This document shows positions 51,222 through 61,337 of a stretch of 62,381 nt of DNA, in pieces (position 1 is the stretch's first letter; the number at the start of each line of letters is the position of its first letter). The DNA comes from an uncultured Pseudomonadota bacterium. GTDB lineage: Bacteria > Pseudomonadota > Alphaproteobacteria > RF32 > CAG-239. Below the pieces are notes generated by a model, which made no database searches, was not told where the DNA came from, and was given only the letters and a program-made list of their open reading frames with translations. A program made the position numbers and the translations under genes. The DNA lies in assembly GCA_949297185.1 (NCBI GenBank), contig CASFRM010000008.1, forward strand, positions 1-62,381, written 5' to 3'.

Positions 51222-52004
51222 CTAAACTGCCTCGTCTTCTTTGGCGATGATACCTTTTTTCAAAATGAACTCCGGCGTTTTGCCATTAAAAGAACCAAAT
51301 TTTTTGCTTAAAGATACTGCTTCCTCGTCAAGTAGTTCATTACCGCAGACATTGGGCTTTTTTTCTTTTCCTTTGACTGCCGATATATCTGCCTCTTGCT
51401 CTTTGGTTTTGTCTACTTTTATCTCTTCCGGAGTTTTTAGTATCTTTGACAAGACATCTTGAGTTTCTTTGGAGCGGCGATTTGTGTATACAATATTTTG
51501 CTTCTCTGCCGGCAACATGGTCAAAACTTTTTCTAAGTTCTCAAGCTGCTTATTCTTTTTTATCAAGTTGATATCATCAACGACCAAAATATCTACTTTG
51601 GATAAATCTACCTTCAAATTTTCGGCAGCATCCAACAACAAATCAGGTGCACCGATGATGACATTGGTCTCATCATCTAAGGTCTCATCTCCGTTGGAAA
51701 TGGCTGCACCGTTAATCTCATGATATTTGTTAAACACAGCCAAGCAATCGGAGGTTTTTACTGCCATTTGCGAGTTTGCCGTAATTATTAATATATTTTT
51801 GGCTCTTTTACCGTTGATTATATCCAACAGGGGTAAAACATACGACATAGTCTTACCGCAACGAGTGGGAGCTATGGTAAATATGTCGCGTCCTTCTAAA
51901 ATTGCCGGTATCACATCGGCCTGTACGGTTGTGGGTTCGGAAATACCAAACTCATCAATCGCTTTTATGGTTTCTTCGCTTAATCCTAATTCCGAAAACT
52001 TCAT
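51222..52004 (-). CDS. Half DEAD-box protein with altered motifs
   Basis: Residues ~1-205 match RecA-like domain 1 of DEAD-box helicases: a Q-motif-like segment (GISEPTTVQADVIPAILEGRD), motif I as APTRCGKT (45-52; usual A-x-T-G-x-G-K-T), and motif II as VVDDIN (141-146) instead of V-x-DEAD. The second RecA domain is missing; instead residues ~206-260 are a charged unrelated tail. ATP hydrolysis coupled to unwinding is unlikely. The gene lies 11 bases after the cupin gene on the same strand. Confidence 0.72.
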   Translation of the reverse strand: MKFSELGLSEETIKAIDEFGISEPTTVQADVIPAILEGRDIFTIAPTRCGKTMSYVLPLLDIINGKRAKNILIITANSQMAVKTSDCLAVFNKYHEINGAAISNGDETLDDETNVIIGAPDLLLDAAENLKVDLSKVDILVVDDINLIKKNKQLENLEKVLTMLPAEKQNIVYTNRRSKETQDVLSKILKTPEEIKVDKTKEQEADISAVKGKEKKPNVCGNELLDEEAVSLSKKFGSFNGKTPEFILKKGIIAKEDEAV

Positions 52005-52015
52005 TTTTTTAACCC

Positions 52016-52378
52016 TTAAATTCTGCCATACTTATCTTCAAATCTGACAATGTCATTTTCATCCAACTTGTCTCCGGTTTGAATCTCGATAAAGACAACA
52101 TTTTCTGTGCCGTCATTACGAATGCGGTGCTTGACCTCTACCGGAATATAAACGGCGTCATCAGCCTTTTTAATCAACTCTTCTTCACCTAAAGTTACAA
52201 CAGCTTCTCCGGCGACTATAATCCAATGCTCGGAACGATGATGGTGCAACTGCAGCGACAATGTGCTGCCAGGAGTGACAGTTATTTTCTTAACACAGTA
52301 GTTGTCAGAACTTTCCAACACCTCCCATCGTCCCCAAGGACGCTCGTCGGAATCACCTCTTTTGTATGTCGTAGTCAT
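52016..52378 (-). CDS. Cupin, mannose-6-phosphate isomerase type II-like
   Basis: The 120-residue single-domain cupin has the ManC/AlgA-type C-terminal PMI pattern: RGDSDERPWGRWEVLES...CVKKITVTPGSTLSLQLHHHRSEHWIIVAGEAVVTLGEEE, with metal-binding His (HHHRSEHW) and Glu. In ManC this domain is fused to a GDP-mannose pyrophosphorylase; here it stands alone. Mannose-6-phosphate isomerisation is possible. It is cotranscribed with the half DEAD-box gene. Confidence 0.85.
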   Translation of the reverse strand: MTTTYKRGDSDERPWGRWEVLESSDNYCVKKITVTPGSTLSLQLHHHRSEHWIIVAGEAVVTLGEEELIKKADDAVYIPVEVKHRIRNDGTENVVFIEIQTGDKLDENDIVRFEDKYGRI

Positions 52379-52474
52379 TATTTATCCTTTAATAAACTTT
52401 GTTTTTCTCTTGATGAATACGAATATAGATAATATAAGTAAAAACGCAAGGTAAAAAATAAAAATGGTGGAATT

Positions 52475-54739
52475 ATGGCCGTGGCAAGCAAAAATAAAGC
52501 CGTGGAATTAGTTAAGCTATTCAAAAAAAATGTCGGCTTAAAGAAAAGCGTTAAGCAAAGGCTTGACAGCATTGTCGAGATGGTGACCAAAGTTATGGAG
52601 GTTGATGCTGTTGCCTGCTATCTGGTGCTTGACGATAACTGCCTTGAATTGTTTGCGGCAGAAGGTTTTGAAAAAAAGAATTTTGAAAATGTTTCTCTAC
52701 GGGTAGGCGAAGGAATTATCGGCGGAATTGCCATGAGTAAAAGAACCACCGCCGTTGAAAACATTTGGCTCAATCCAGATTTTTTGTATCGCGCCGAAGC
52801 TAAAGAAGATAATTTTAAAAGCTTTTTAGGAGCTCCGTTAATCCGCTGGGGACGCGGAATCGGTGTTTTGTGCCTGTATAAAAAAGACCTTTATGAATTT
52901 AGAAAAGATGATGTCGAGGCTTTGGAAACATTGGCTATGGCTTTTGCCGATTGGGCGGCATCTGATGAAATGCGTAAATATAAAAACTCGTTTATGCAAA
53001 AAAGAGGTCAAACCACCAAAGACAGTTATAAAGGTATTTCTTTGAGCCGAGGCTTCGGAATCGGTCCTGCTGTAGTACACCGTCGCAGACAAACCGTTAC
53101 AAAAATTTTGGCAGAAGACAAAAATGCCGAACTCGAAAGACTAAAAACCGCCCACACCCAAATGAATAACGATTTGGATGAAAAATTTAATTCCAGCAAA
53201 TTGGGCTTGGGTGAGCATGCCGACATCTTGGATGCATATCGTATGTTTGCCAAAGATAAGGGCTGGTATAATAAAATTGCCGGATATATCGACGGCGGTT
53301 TGACTGCAGAAGCAGCCGTTGAACGCGCCTATGAAGATATGTGGAATCGCCTCTCGGCAACTCAAGACACTTATCTTAAAGAAAGACTGCACGACCTGAG
53401 AGATATTGCCGATAGATTATTGGCTTACTTATGCGGTGACAACACCAGTATATCAATCAGCGAGCTAAACGAAATAGTCGTGGTTGCCCAAACAATGGGG
53501 CCTGCCGACTTAATGGACTATGATTATCACAAAATTAAGGCTCTAATTCTGGAAGACGGCTCTCCGACAATGCATGTTGCCATTGTCGCAAAGGCTTTAG
53601 GAATTCCTGTAGTTTCCAAAATCAAGGGCATCTACAAAGAAATAAGAAGCGGCGAGATTTTGGCTGTTAACGGCGATGATGGAGTCGTATATGTTGCTCC
53701 GTCAGACAAAATACTCTCTTCCATCAAAGCCAAAATCGAAGAGCGAAAGAACCTTGTTGCTCAAATGGAAAAACTCCGCGACATTCCACCTGTAACCAAA
53801 AACAAAAAACGGGTGAATATGTACATAAATGTCGGGCTGGATTTTGATCTTGACTACATAGAATCTACAAATTGCGACGGCATAGGTCTATACAGAACGG
53901 AAATTCCGTTTATGGCGGCCGAAAAAATGCCTGATGTCGAGCACCAAATTGCCTATTATAAAAAATTAATGGATAAGGCCGGCGATAAAAAAGTTGTTTT
54001 CAGAAGCCTTGATGTCGGCTCTGATAAACTGTTGCCTTACTGGACTTATTCAGGAGAAGAAAACCCTGCCATCGGTTGGCGTTCTATCAGAATCACTCTT
54101 GATAGAAGAGCTATCTTGAGACAACAGATGAGAGCCTTTATAAGAGCAGCCGCAGGAAAAGAACTAAATGTCATGTTTCCGATGATTTCAAACTTAACCG
54201 AGTTTTGTGACGCCAAAGAGACTCTTATGTTGGAATTGGAAAAAGAAAAAAAACGCTCTGACAAAATACCGACAAAAGTTAATGTCGGACTAATGATTGA
54301 AGTGCCGTCCGTGGTATTCCAACTTGATGCAATCTTGCCAGAGGCTGATTTCATTTCGGTAGGAACCAACGATTTGGCTCAATTTGTGTTTGCATGCGAC
54401 AGAACCAATAACCGTCTGTTTGAAAGATATGATGTTTTGTCGGTGCCTTTTTTGCGGATTATGCAAAAAATAATTCAACAAGCAAATGCGGCAAATGTCT
54501 TTTGCTCGGTATGCGGAGAAATGGCCTCAAACCCTATTGAAGCCATGGTTCTTTTAGGACTTGGATATCGAAATCTTTCTGTTTCGGGATCATCTTTCGG
54601 CAAGGTTAAAAGCATGATACTTTCGTCCAATACCGAAGAGCTTGCCGACTATGTACAAACACTACTTGATTTCAACCAAAGAACCTTAAGACCGCAATTA
54701 ATTGCTTATGCAAATGATCACGGTATTGAAATTTTGTAA
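52475..54739 (+). CDS. ptsP: Enzyme I-Ntr, phosphoenolpyruvate-protein phosphotransferase PtsP
   Basis: PtsP starts the nitrogen PTS by moving phosphate from PEP to NPr. The 754-residue protein has an N-terminal GAF domain (~20-165: VDAVACYLVLDDNCLELFAAEGF...LGAPLIRWGRGIGVLCLY), the EI N-domain (ISLSRGFGIGPAVVHRR), the phosphohistidine in GSPTMHVAIVAKALGIP and the PEP-binding barrel (CDGIGLYRTEIPFM, FRSLDVGSDK, VGTNDLAQF, CGEMAS). It is full length. NPr and EIIA-Ntr genes are not in the window. Confidence 0.94.
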   Translation: MAVASKNKAVELVKLFKKNVGLKKSVKQRLDSIVEMVTKVMEVDAVACYLVLDDNCLELFAAEGFEKKNFENVSLRVGEGIIGGIAMSKRTTAVENIWLNPDFLYRAEAKEDNFKSFLGAPLIRWGRGIGVLCLYKKDLYEFRKDDVEALETLAMAFADWAASDEMRKYKNSFMQKRGQTTKDSYKGISLSRGFGIGPAVVHRRRQTVTKILAEDKNAELERLKTAHTQMNNDLDEKFNSSKLGLGEHADILDAYRMFAKDKGWYNKIAGYIDGGLTAEAAVERAYEDMWNRLSATQDTYLKERLHDLRDIADRLLAYLCGDNTSISISELNEIVVVAQTMGPADLMDYDYHKIKALILEDGSPTMHVAIVAKALGIPVVSKIKGIYKEIRSGEILAVNGDDGVVYVAPSDKILSSIKAKIEERKNLVAQMEKLRDIPPVTKNKKRVNMYINVGLDFDLDYIESTNCDGIGLYRTEIPFMAAEKMPDVEHQIAYYKKLMDKAGDKKVVFRSLDVGSDKLLPYWTYSGEENPAIGWRSIRITLDRRAILRQQMRAFIRAAAGKELNVMFPMISNLTEFCDAKETLMLELEKEKKRSDKIPTKVNVGLMIEVPSVVFQLDAILPEADFISVGTNDLAQFVFACDRTNNRLFERYDVLSVPFLRIMQKIIQQANAANVFCSVCGEMASNPIEAMVLLGLGYRNLSVSGSSFGKVKSMILSSNTEELADYVQTLLDFNQRTLRPQLIAYANDHGIEIL

Positions 54740-54797
54740 AAAACATATAGAATGCTCTTTATAAAGCGAGTCTATTTGCCAAAAAGGAAGATAAACA

Positions 54798-55811
54798 GTG
54801 AAAAAAGAAAAAACAGTTGAAGAGAAAAATTTGAAAAATCCGACTAAACCTGCACCTGAAAAGGAAACACAGACCAAAGAGAAAAGTCCTAAAAAGACTA
54901 AAGTCGGTGCCATGCTTAAAGAAATGCGCTTGCAGAAGGATTTAAAACTAGTAGATATCGCAAAAAGACTTTGTATACGCAGAATCTATCTTGAAGCGAT
55001 TGAAGAAAGCAACTACAAAGAATTGCCGCCCATTCCTTACGGAATTGGTTTCATTCGCTCTTATGCTAACTTTCTCGGACTGAACGGTGAGAACATTGTT
55101 GAGCTCTATAAGGAAGAGACGCATGTGTCAGAGCCTAAAGAAAACATGAAGGTACTTGAGCCTCAACCAGAGGCCAGCATGCCTGGTTTTCAGTATTTGC
55201 TCATAAGCTTATTGGCCATTATTCTTATATATCTTGGCTGGTCAACCATGGCTCAGAAAAATGCTCAACAAATCCAAGAAGACACTTCCGCTCAAAATAG
55301 TGTTTCTTCAACTCAAGAAGAAGATATCGTTGATAATATGGTAGTCGTTGAGAGTATTAACTTTAGTGATGAAGCAGGTCAAAATGAAGACTCTATGGCT
55401 TCTGAAGAAAATAACGCTCCCAAGCAAGATAATATCGTAACCATGTCTGAGCAAAGCTATGAAGCTCCGGTGGAAGAAGAAAAGACCGAAGATACAACTC
55501 CTGAGGTAAAAAAAGAAGAGACCAAAGAAGAACAGCCACAAGAAGATAAAGCTAAAATTTCTGATGATGGAGTTTATATTGAGGTGTTGGAGGAAACTTG
55601 GGTCGAAGTTAAAGATGCCGATAAACTATACATCAGCAAGGTTTTAAATAAAGGGGATGTTTATAAAGTACCAGAAGGAAAAGGCATGATATTGTCTTTT
55701 GGCAAATATAATGGTGCCAATGTTTACATTAATGGTAAACTCACAAAAATGGCAAGACCCGGAAAGAAAACCAATATTGCTTTAGATCCTTTTTTGGAAG
55801 AAAACCATTAG
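54798..55811 (+). CDS. rodZ: RodZ-like cytoskeletal membrane protein
   Basis: RodZ links MreB filaments to the membrane and cell-wall synthesis. The 337-residue protein has an N-terminal Lys-rich region, the HTH_25 domain (~38-100: GAMLKEMRLQKDLKLVDIAKRLCIRRIYLEAIEESNYKELPPIPYGIGFIRSYA), one membrane span (~131-148), a Gln/Glu-rich periplasmic linker and the DUF4115 beta domain at the C-terminus (DDGVYIEVLEETWVEVKDADKLYISKVLNKGDVYKVPEGKGMILSFGKYNGANVYING). It starts with GTG 54798 (AAGGAAG site). Confidence 0.88.
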   Translation: MKKEKTVEEKNLKNPTKPAPEKETQTKEKSPKKTKVGAMLKEMRLQKDLKLVDIAKRLCIRRIYLEAIEESNYKELPPIPYGIGFIRSYANFLGLNGENIVELYKEETHVSEPKENMKVLEPQPEASMPGFQYLLISLLAIILIYLGWSTMAQKNAQQIQEDTSAQNSVSSTQEEDIVDNMVVVESINFSDEAGQNEDSMASEENNAPKQDNIVTMSEQSYEAPVEEEKTEDTTPEVKKEETKEEQPQEDKAKISDDGVYIEVLEETWVEVKDADKLYISKVLNKGDVYKVPEGKGMILSFGKYNGANVYINGKLTKMARPGKKTNIALDPFLEENH

Positions 55812-55908
55812 CCAAACCTACTCCTTTTATAAAATAGCAGTTGCAGTATACCTGCCTGCTATTTTATTTGTAATATGATATATGAATTTAATATTTGGGA
55901 TGATGAAA

Positions 55909-56982
55909 ATGGATTTTACGGAAAAATTAGCAAATGTAGTAAACCGCTATAATGAATTGGAAGCATTGATTGCCGAACCGAATGTTACTCCTGATAATTT
56001 GGTTAAAATGAACAAAGAAATATCCAATCTTGCTCCGATTGTTGAGGCCATAAAAGAGTATAACACGCTAAAACAAAATATGACTGACGCCAAAGAAATG
56101 CTCGATGATTCTTCTTTGGATAAAGAATTGCGGGATATGGCTGAGGCCGAATTCTACGAAATAAAAGAAAAATTACCGGCAAAAGAAAAAGAAATAAAAA
56201 TCTTATTATTACCCAAAGATAGTGATGATACAAAAAATGCCATTTTGGAAGTCAGGGCCGGAACCGGTGGCGACGAGGCGGCATTGTTTGCGGCAGTACT
56301 TTTTGAAATGTATCAGCATTATGCCGCTATCCAAGGCTGGAAGTTTGAGGTTATGGATGTAAGCGAAAACGAGCTCGGAGGATACAAAGAAGCAACCGCA
56401 TCAATCAGCGGAAAAGATGTTTTCTCAAAACTAAAATTTGAATCAGGAGCTCACAGAGTTCAACGCGTGCCGGTTACCGAAAGCCAGGGCAGAATTCACA
56501 CATCCGCGGCAACGGTTGCCGTTCTTCCCGAAGCCGAAGAGGTTGATATCTACATCAATCCGGCAGATGTAAAAATGGAAGCTTTTCGTTCATCTGGCGC
56601 CGGCGGTCAAAAGGTTAATAAAACCAGCTCGGCCGTGCGTTTAATCCATATCCCGACCGGAATTGTGGTCGAATCGCAAGAAGAACGTTCTCAGTTTAAG
56701 AACCGCGATAACGCTATGCGAAAATTGCGTGCAAAACTTTATAACTCACAAAAGGAAGCTGCCGATGCAGCATATTCCGAACAAAGAAAACTACAAGTCG
56801 GAAGCGGAGACCGCAGTGAGAGAATCCGCACCTATAACTATCCGCAAGGCCGTGTTACCGACCACAGAATAAATCTTACCCTCTACAAACTGGAAGAAGT
56901 AGTTTCCGGTGACGCTTTGGGCGAGATTATTGACGCCCTAATAGCCGAAGATCAGGCACAAAAACTGGCCGAGCTTGATTAA
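55909..56982 (+). CDS. prfA: Peptide chain release factor 1
   Basis: RF1 reads UAA and UAG. The 357-residue product from ATG 55909 has PVTESQGRIHTSAATVAV, in the position of the P-x-T codon-recognition motif of RF1, and GAGGQKVNKTSSAVRLIHIPTG with the GGQ that triggers peptide release. The frame continues to 55882 with other ATGs, so the start is uncertain by a few codons. The usual partner prmC is not adjacent. Confidence 0.93.
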   Translation: MDFTEKLANVVNRYNELEALIAEPNVTPDNLVKMNKEISNLAPIVEAIKEYNTLKQNMTDAKEMLDDSSLDKELRDMAEAEFYEIKEKLPAKEKEIKILLLPKDSDDTKNAILEVRAGTGGDEAALFAAVLFEMYQHYAAIQGWKFEVMDVSENELGGYKEATASISGKDVFSKLKFESGAHRVQRVPVTESQGRIHTSAATVAVLPEAEEVDIYINPADVKMEAFRSSGAGGQKVNKTSSAVRLIHIPTGIVVESQEERSQFKNRDNAMRKLRAKLYNSQKEAADAAYSEQRKLQVGSGDRSERIRTYNYPQGRVTDHRINLTLYKLEEVVSGDALGEIIDALIAEDQAQKLAELD

Positions 56983-57069
56983 ATTGCTAATTAATTGAGT
57001 TTTTGGGTTGTTTATATTGCGGTTTTTGTTATGATGTTTTCGACTTATTAATAAGCTTGGAAACAAATA

Positions 57070-60000
57070 GTGGAACCAAAGTTTATACATCTGAGAGTAC
57101 ATACTGCTTATTCATTGTCGGAAGGGGCAATGAAAGTGCCTGCTTTGGTTCAAAAATTTACCGAAATGAATGTGCCTGCCTTTGCCATGACCGATACGGC
57201 AAATATGTTTGGTGGCAAGGCTGTATCTAAATTTGCGTCAGACGCCGGTATAAAACCAATTTTGGGCTGCCAGTTCTACTTAAGAAACCCAGATGCCGAT
57301 GACATAATGAAATCAAAAGGGCAAGCAATAGAGCCCGACAAGATAGTGCTTTTGGTAATGAATGATGAAGGTTACCAAAATATTATGCACTTAATGAAAT
57401 TATCATATCTTGATAATCCGACATCGGTTGAAAAACCTTATCTCAGAATGAGCGATTTAGAAGTATCAAATGCAGGATTAATCGCCCTAAGCGCTGGCGT
57501 GGAAGGACAAATCGGTCGTTTACTGCTGGAAAACCGCAATGATGAGGCTGAGCAAACAACCATTAAATTAAAAAATATTTTCGGCAATCGTTTTTATATG
57601 GAAATAGCCAGAATCGGCTTGGAAGCAGAACACAAAACCGAAGATAAGTTTATCGAACTTGCGTATAAACACGATATTCCTTTGGTGGCCACCAACGAGG
57701 CTTTCTTCTTTGATGCCGATATGTATGAAGCACACGACGCTTTGGTTTGTATTGCGGCGGGTGAATATGTAACCAATGAAAACCGTAAAAAATATTCTCC
57801 GAATAACCGCCTAAAATCCGAAGCAGAAATGCTTGAGGTGTTTGCAGACCTTCCGGAAGCAACACAAAACACCGTGCAAATTGCTAAAAGATGTAATTTT
57901 CTTTCGACTAAAGTGCAGCCGTTGTTGCCTATTTTTATTTGCCCTGACGGTCTGACCCAAGATGAATTTATTGATCAAGAAGCACGCAAAGGCTTAAACG
58001 AAAGGCTAAAAAGGCATGTATATTTTGAAGGCATGACCGATGATGAGAAAAAAGAAATTGATGAAAAATATTTTGCACGTCTTGATTATGAGCTGAGCGT
58101 CATCAAAAAAATGGGGTTCCCCGGATACTTTCTAATCGTGTCAGACTTCATTAAATGGTCAAAATCTCATGGCGTGCCGGTTGGTCCGGGCCGTGGTTCC
58201 GGTGCCGGCTCAATCGTAGCGTGGTCGTTGCGTATTACCGATCTTGACCCAATAAAACTTGATTTGCTGTTTGAAAGATTCTTGAACCCCGAACGCGTTA
58301 ACATGCCGGATTTCGATGTCGACTTCTGTCAGGAAAATCGTTATAAAACCATTGAGTATGTGCAACAAAAATATGGTAAAGATAAAGTTGCTCAGATTAT
58401 TACTTATGGTAAGTTGCAGTCAAAAGCCGTTATTCGCGATGTGGCTCGCGTGTTGCAAATGCCCTATTCGCAAGCCGACAGAATTTCTAAAATGATTCCA
58501 CCCGGTGTTCAAGGAAAAAATCCGACGCTTCAAGAATCTCTTGATCAAGTTCCGGAATTGGAAGAAATGCGGCAAAATGATCCGCAAATAAATAAGCTGT
58601 TTGATATTGCCATGAAATTGGAAGGGCTGTATCGAAACTCCGGTATGCATGCAGCCGGCGTGGTTATCGGTGATAGGCCCTTGGAAAAACTGGTTCCGCT
58701 TTATAAAGATCCCAGAGCAGATATGCCGGTTACACAATATGATATGAAATTCGTCGAAGAAACCGGTCTGATTAAGTTTGACTTCTTGGGATTAAAAACA
58801 CTTACCGTTATTAAAAAAGCTGTCGATTGGATAAAACAAAGTAAGGGAATTGATATCATTCCAGATGAAATCCCCCTTGATGACAAAGCAACCTATGAAA
58901 TGTTGCAAAGAGGAGACACCTCGGCGGTATTCCAATTTGAATCGCCCGGAATGCGCGATGTTCACAAACAAATCAAACCGGATAGATTTGAAGATCTGAT
59001 TGCTATTGTGTCGCTATATCGTCCGGGGCCTATGGATAATATTCCGACATATATTAAACGCAAACACGGCGAAGAAGAAATTACCTATTTGCACCCAGAT
59101 TTGGCTCCTATCCTTGATGAAACCTACGGCATTATGGTTTACCAAGAGCAAGTTATGAAAATTGCTCAGGTGTTGGGCGGATACACATTGGGTGGCGCCG
59201 ATAAACTGCGTAAAGTTATGGGTAAAAAAATGCGCGATGAAATTCCTAAACAACGCGCAATGTTTACCGAAGGTGCTATCAAAAACGGTATTTCGGAAGA
59301 AATTGCCGGTAAGATATTTGACCAAATGGAAAAGTTTGCATCTTATGGTTTTAATAAGTCCCACGCTGCCGCTTATTCGCTGATTTCGTATCAGACAGCT
59401 TACCTTAAAGCACACTACCCAACCGAGTTTATGTGTGCGGTTATGTCTTTGGATATGACCAATGTCGACAAACTTTTACTGTATAAAGAAGAATGCAAAA
59501 AAATGGGAATTGCGGTTTTACCGCCGGATATCAACCACTCATTGAGCGAATTTGCAGTTGAGGGCAATAATATTCGTTATGCCTTAGCAGCCATTAAATC
59601 GGTCGGTGCGGCCAATATGCAGGCTATTGTCGAGGAAAGAGAAAAAAGAGGAAAATTTAAAGATATTTCCGACTTTATCCATCGGGTTGATATAAGACAA
59701 ATAAACAGACGCCAGCTTGAGCAGCTTGTAAAAGCCGGTGCTTTTGATTGCCTTGATAAATCTCGAGGCAAGTTATTTGCTAATATCGACACCATAATTT
59801 CGCATATCGCCTCTGCTACGGAACTCAAAACAAGTTCGCAAAAATCTTTATTCGGAGTTGAAGAACTGCAGTCTAAAGTTTCGTTAAACGATAAGCCTGA
59901 TTGGCCGGAATTGGAAAAACTGCAAATAGAGGCTGAAGCTGTAGGCTTTTATTTGTCGGCTCACCCACTTGACAGCTACAAAAAAGGAATGGAACGCTTG

Positions 60001-60534
60001 GGGGTTAAAAAATATGTCGAGGTTATGCAAGGATTGAGAACCGGTGATAGTTTACGAAGCAAATTAGCGGGATGCGTAAATTCTTTCCAAAAGAGAATTT
60101 CTAAAAGCGGAAACAAATATGCATTTTTGGAAATGTCTGACGGAACATCTAACTTTGAAGGTTTACTTTTTTCTGATGCACTAACTCGCTACGAAGATGT
60201 GATAAATTCCGGAAATCCGCTACTTATAAGCGTAACCATTGATAAAAAAGAAGAAGATGCCAACCCAAGAATGATGATTAATTCGGTAGAAACTCTGGAT
60301 CAGGCGATAGCCGAAATTGCCGATGGGTTGGAAATTTCTATTGATGATGTGAGTGCCGTTAAACCACTTAAAGATATTTTGAATAAAGATCGCCGCGGCA
60401 GAAACAAAATATACATAAAACCAATAAATAGTCAGTGGGATGTCACAATCTCTCTACCGGACGGCTTTGCATTATTTGGTGACACCCTAACCCAAATCCG
60501 CTCTCTGCCGGGAATTTCAGTAAAGGAAATATAG
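57070..60534 (+). CDS. dnaE: DNA polymerase III alpha subunit
   Basis: DnaE is the replicative polymerase. The 1154-residue protein begins at GTG 57070 with the PHP domain (FIHLRVHTAYSLSEGAMKVPALV), the polymerase core PGRGSGAGSIVAWSLRITDLDPI...NMPDFDVDFCQENRYKTIEYV with catalytic Asp residues, the beta-binding region and a C-terminal OB fold (LRTGDSLRSKLAGCVNSF). It is full length. It is followed by two membrane protein genes with no gap. Confidence 0.96.
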   Translation: MEPKFIHLRVHTAYSLSEGAMKVPALVQKFTEMNVPAFAMTDTANMFGGKAVSKFASDAGIKPILGCQFYLRNPDADDIMKSKGQAIEPDKIVLLVMNDEGYQNIMHLMKLSYLDNPTSVEKPYLRMSDLEVSNAGLIALSAGVEGQIGRLLLENRNDEAEQTTIKLKNIFGNRFYMEIARIGLEAEHKTEDKFIELAYKHDIPLVATNEAFFFDADMYEAHDALVCIAAGEYVTNENRKKYSPNNRLKSEAEMLEVFADLPEATQNTVQIAKRCNFLSTKVQPLLPIFICPDGLTQDEFIDQEARKGLNERLKRHVYFEGMTDDEKKEIDEKYFARLDYELSVIKKMGFPGYFLIVSDFIKWSKSHGVPVGPGRGSGAGSIVAWSLRITDLDPIKLDLLFERFLNPERVNMPDFDVDFCQENRYKTIEYVQQKYGKDKVAQIITYGKLQSKAVIRDVARVLQMPYSQADRISKMIPPGVQGKNPTLQESLDQVPELEEMRQNDPQINKLFDIAMKLEGLYRNSGMHAAGVVIGDRPLEKLVPLYKDPRADMPVTQYDMKFVEETGLIKFDFLGLKTLTVIKKAVDWIKQSKGIDIIPDEIPLDDKATYEMLQRGDTSAVFQFESPGMRDVHKQIKPDRFEDLIAIVSLYRPGPMDNIPTYIKRKHGEEEITYLHPDLAPILDETYGIMVYQEQVMKIAQVLGGYTLGGADKLRKVMGKKMRDEIPKQRAMFTEGAIKNGISEEIAGKIFDQMEKFASYGFNKSHAAAYSLISYQTAYLKAHYPTEFMCAVMSLDMTNVDKLLLYKEECKKMGIAVLPPDINHSLSEFAVEGNNIRYALAAIKSVGAANMQAIVEEREKRGKFKDISDFIHRVDIRQINRRQLEQLVKAGAFDCLDKSRGKLFANIDTIISHIASATELKTSSQKSLFGVEELQSKVSLNDKPDWPELEKLQIEAEAVGFYLSAHPLDSYKKGMERLGVKKYVEVMQGLRTGDSLRSKLAGCVNSFQKRISKSGNKYAFLEMSDGTSNFEGLLFSDALTRYEDVINSGNPLLISVTIDKKEEDANPRMMINSVETLDQAIAEIADGLEISIDDVSAVKPLKDILNKDRRGRNKIYIKPINSQWDVTISLPDGFALFGDTLTQIRSLPGISVKEI

Positions 60535-61335
60535 ATGATACAGCCAAATGACAATACTAAAACTTCTCTGCCCATTATAGCGTCAATCCTCGGACCATAC
60601 GGATTGCTGTTAGATAATTTTAAAAACTTTGTAGTTTACGGCGGAATATTTGCACTATTTTTATCTGTAATATATATGTTTAGCGGTACTGAAATGATGT
60701 GCGGAAGCGCTCTGTACAGAAATGAACACTATTGCAATGCTAATATATGGATTTTTGTATTGATAAAAATAGTAAGTCTTGCTGTTTTATGTTTATTTAT
60801 GCGTTTGTGGAATGATTTGTTAAGTAACAAACCGGTAAACATTGTTAAGATGTGGAAACCTCAAATCAAAGATCTTAAGATAGGAGCACTAATCTTATCG
60901 TTTGTTGCTACAATTGCCATCGCCGGATACTCACTGTATTTGCTTTATATAAGAGTACCTAACCCTGACTGGCGAATTGAGATGATGTATTTTACGGTAG
61001 TTTCACTGGGTTTCTTGCCGCCTGTGCTAAGTTTAAGATTTTTTGTGTATTTTGCTTTTGCGGCCAATGGTGAAAAATTACCGAACATAAGCGAAATTTG
61101 GCAGAAAACAGCAGGCAATAATTTTATTATAATTTTGGCATTGTTGCTGCAGCTTATTGTAGTTACTGCATTGTCGGTATCGTTTTTACACGGCTACCTA
61201 ATAACAGAAAATGCAGATAAATTATATATTGCTATTGCCGGTGAATTTATGTCAAATATTATATCTTTATTCGCTGTTGCTTGTTTTATGAATTATTGTT
61301 TTATGCAGAAAAAGTTTTTATACGAAAGGAAATAA
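60535..61335 (+). CDS. Multi-span membrane protein of unknown function, copy 1
   Basis: The 266-residue protein has six predicted membrane spans (near residues 30-50, 70-90, 110-135, 150-172, 195-215, 235-255), with short loops containing two Cys pairs (MMCGSALYRNEHYC). ATG 60535 immediately follows the dnaE stop, so it is translationally linked. It has the same hydrophobicity layout as the following gene. I do not recognise the family. Confidence 0.6.
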   Translation: MIQPNDNTKTSLPIIASILGPYGLLLDNFKNFVVYGGIFALFLSVIYMFSGTEMMCGSALYRNEHYCNANIWIFVLIKIVSLAVLCLFMRLWNDLLSNKPVNIVKMWKPQIKDLKIGALILSFVATIAIAGYSLYLLYIRVPNPDWRIEMMYFTVVSLGFLPPVLSLRFFVYFAFAANGEKLPNISEIWQKTAGNNFIIILALLLQLIVVTALSVSFLHGYLITENADKLYIAIAGEFMSNIISLFAVACFMNYCFMQKKFLYERK

Positions 61336-61337
61336 AT

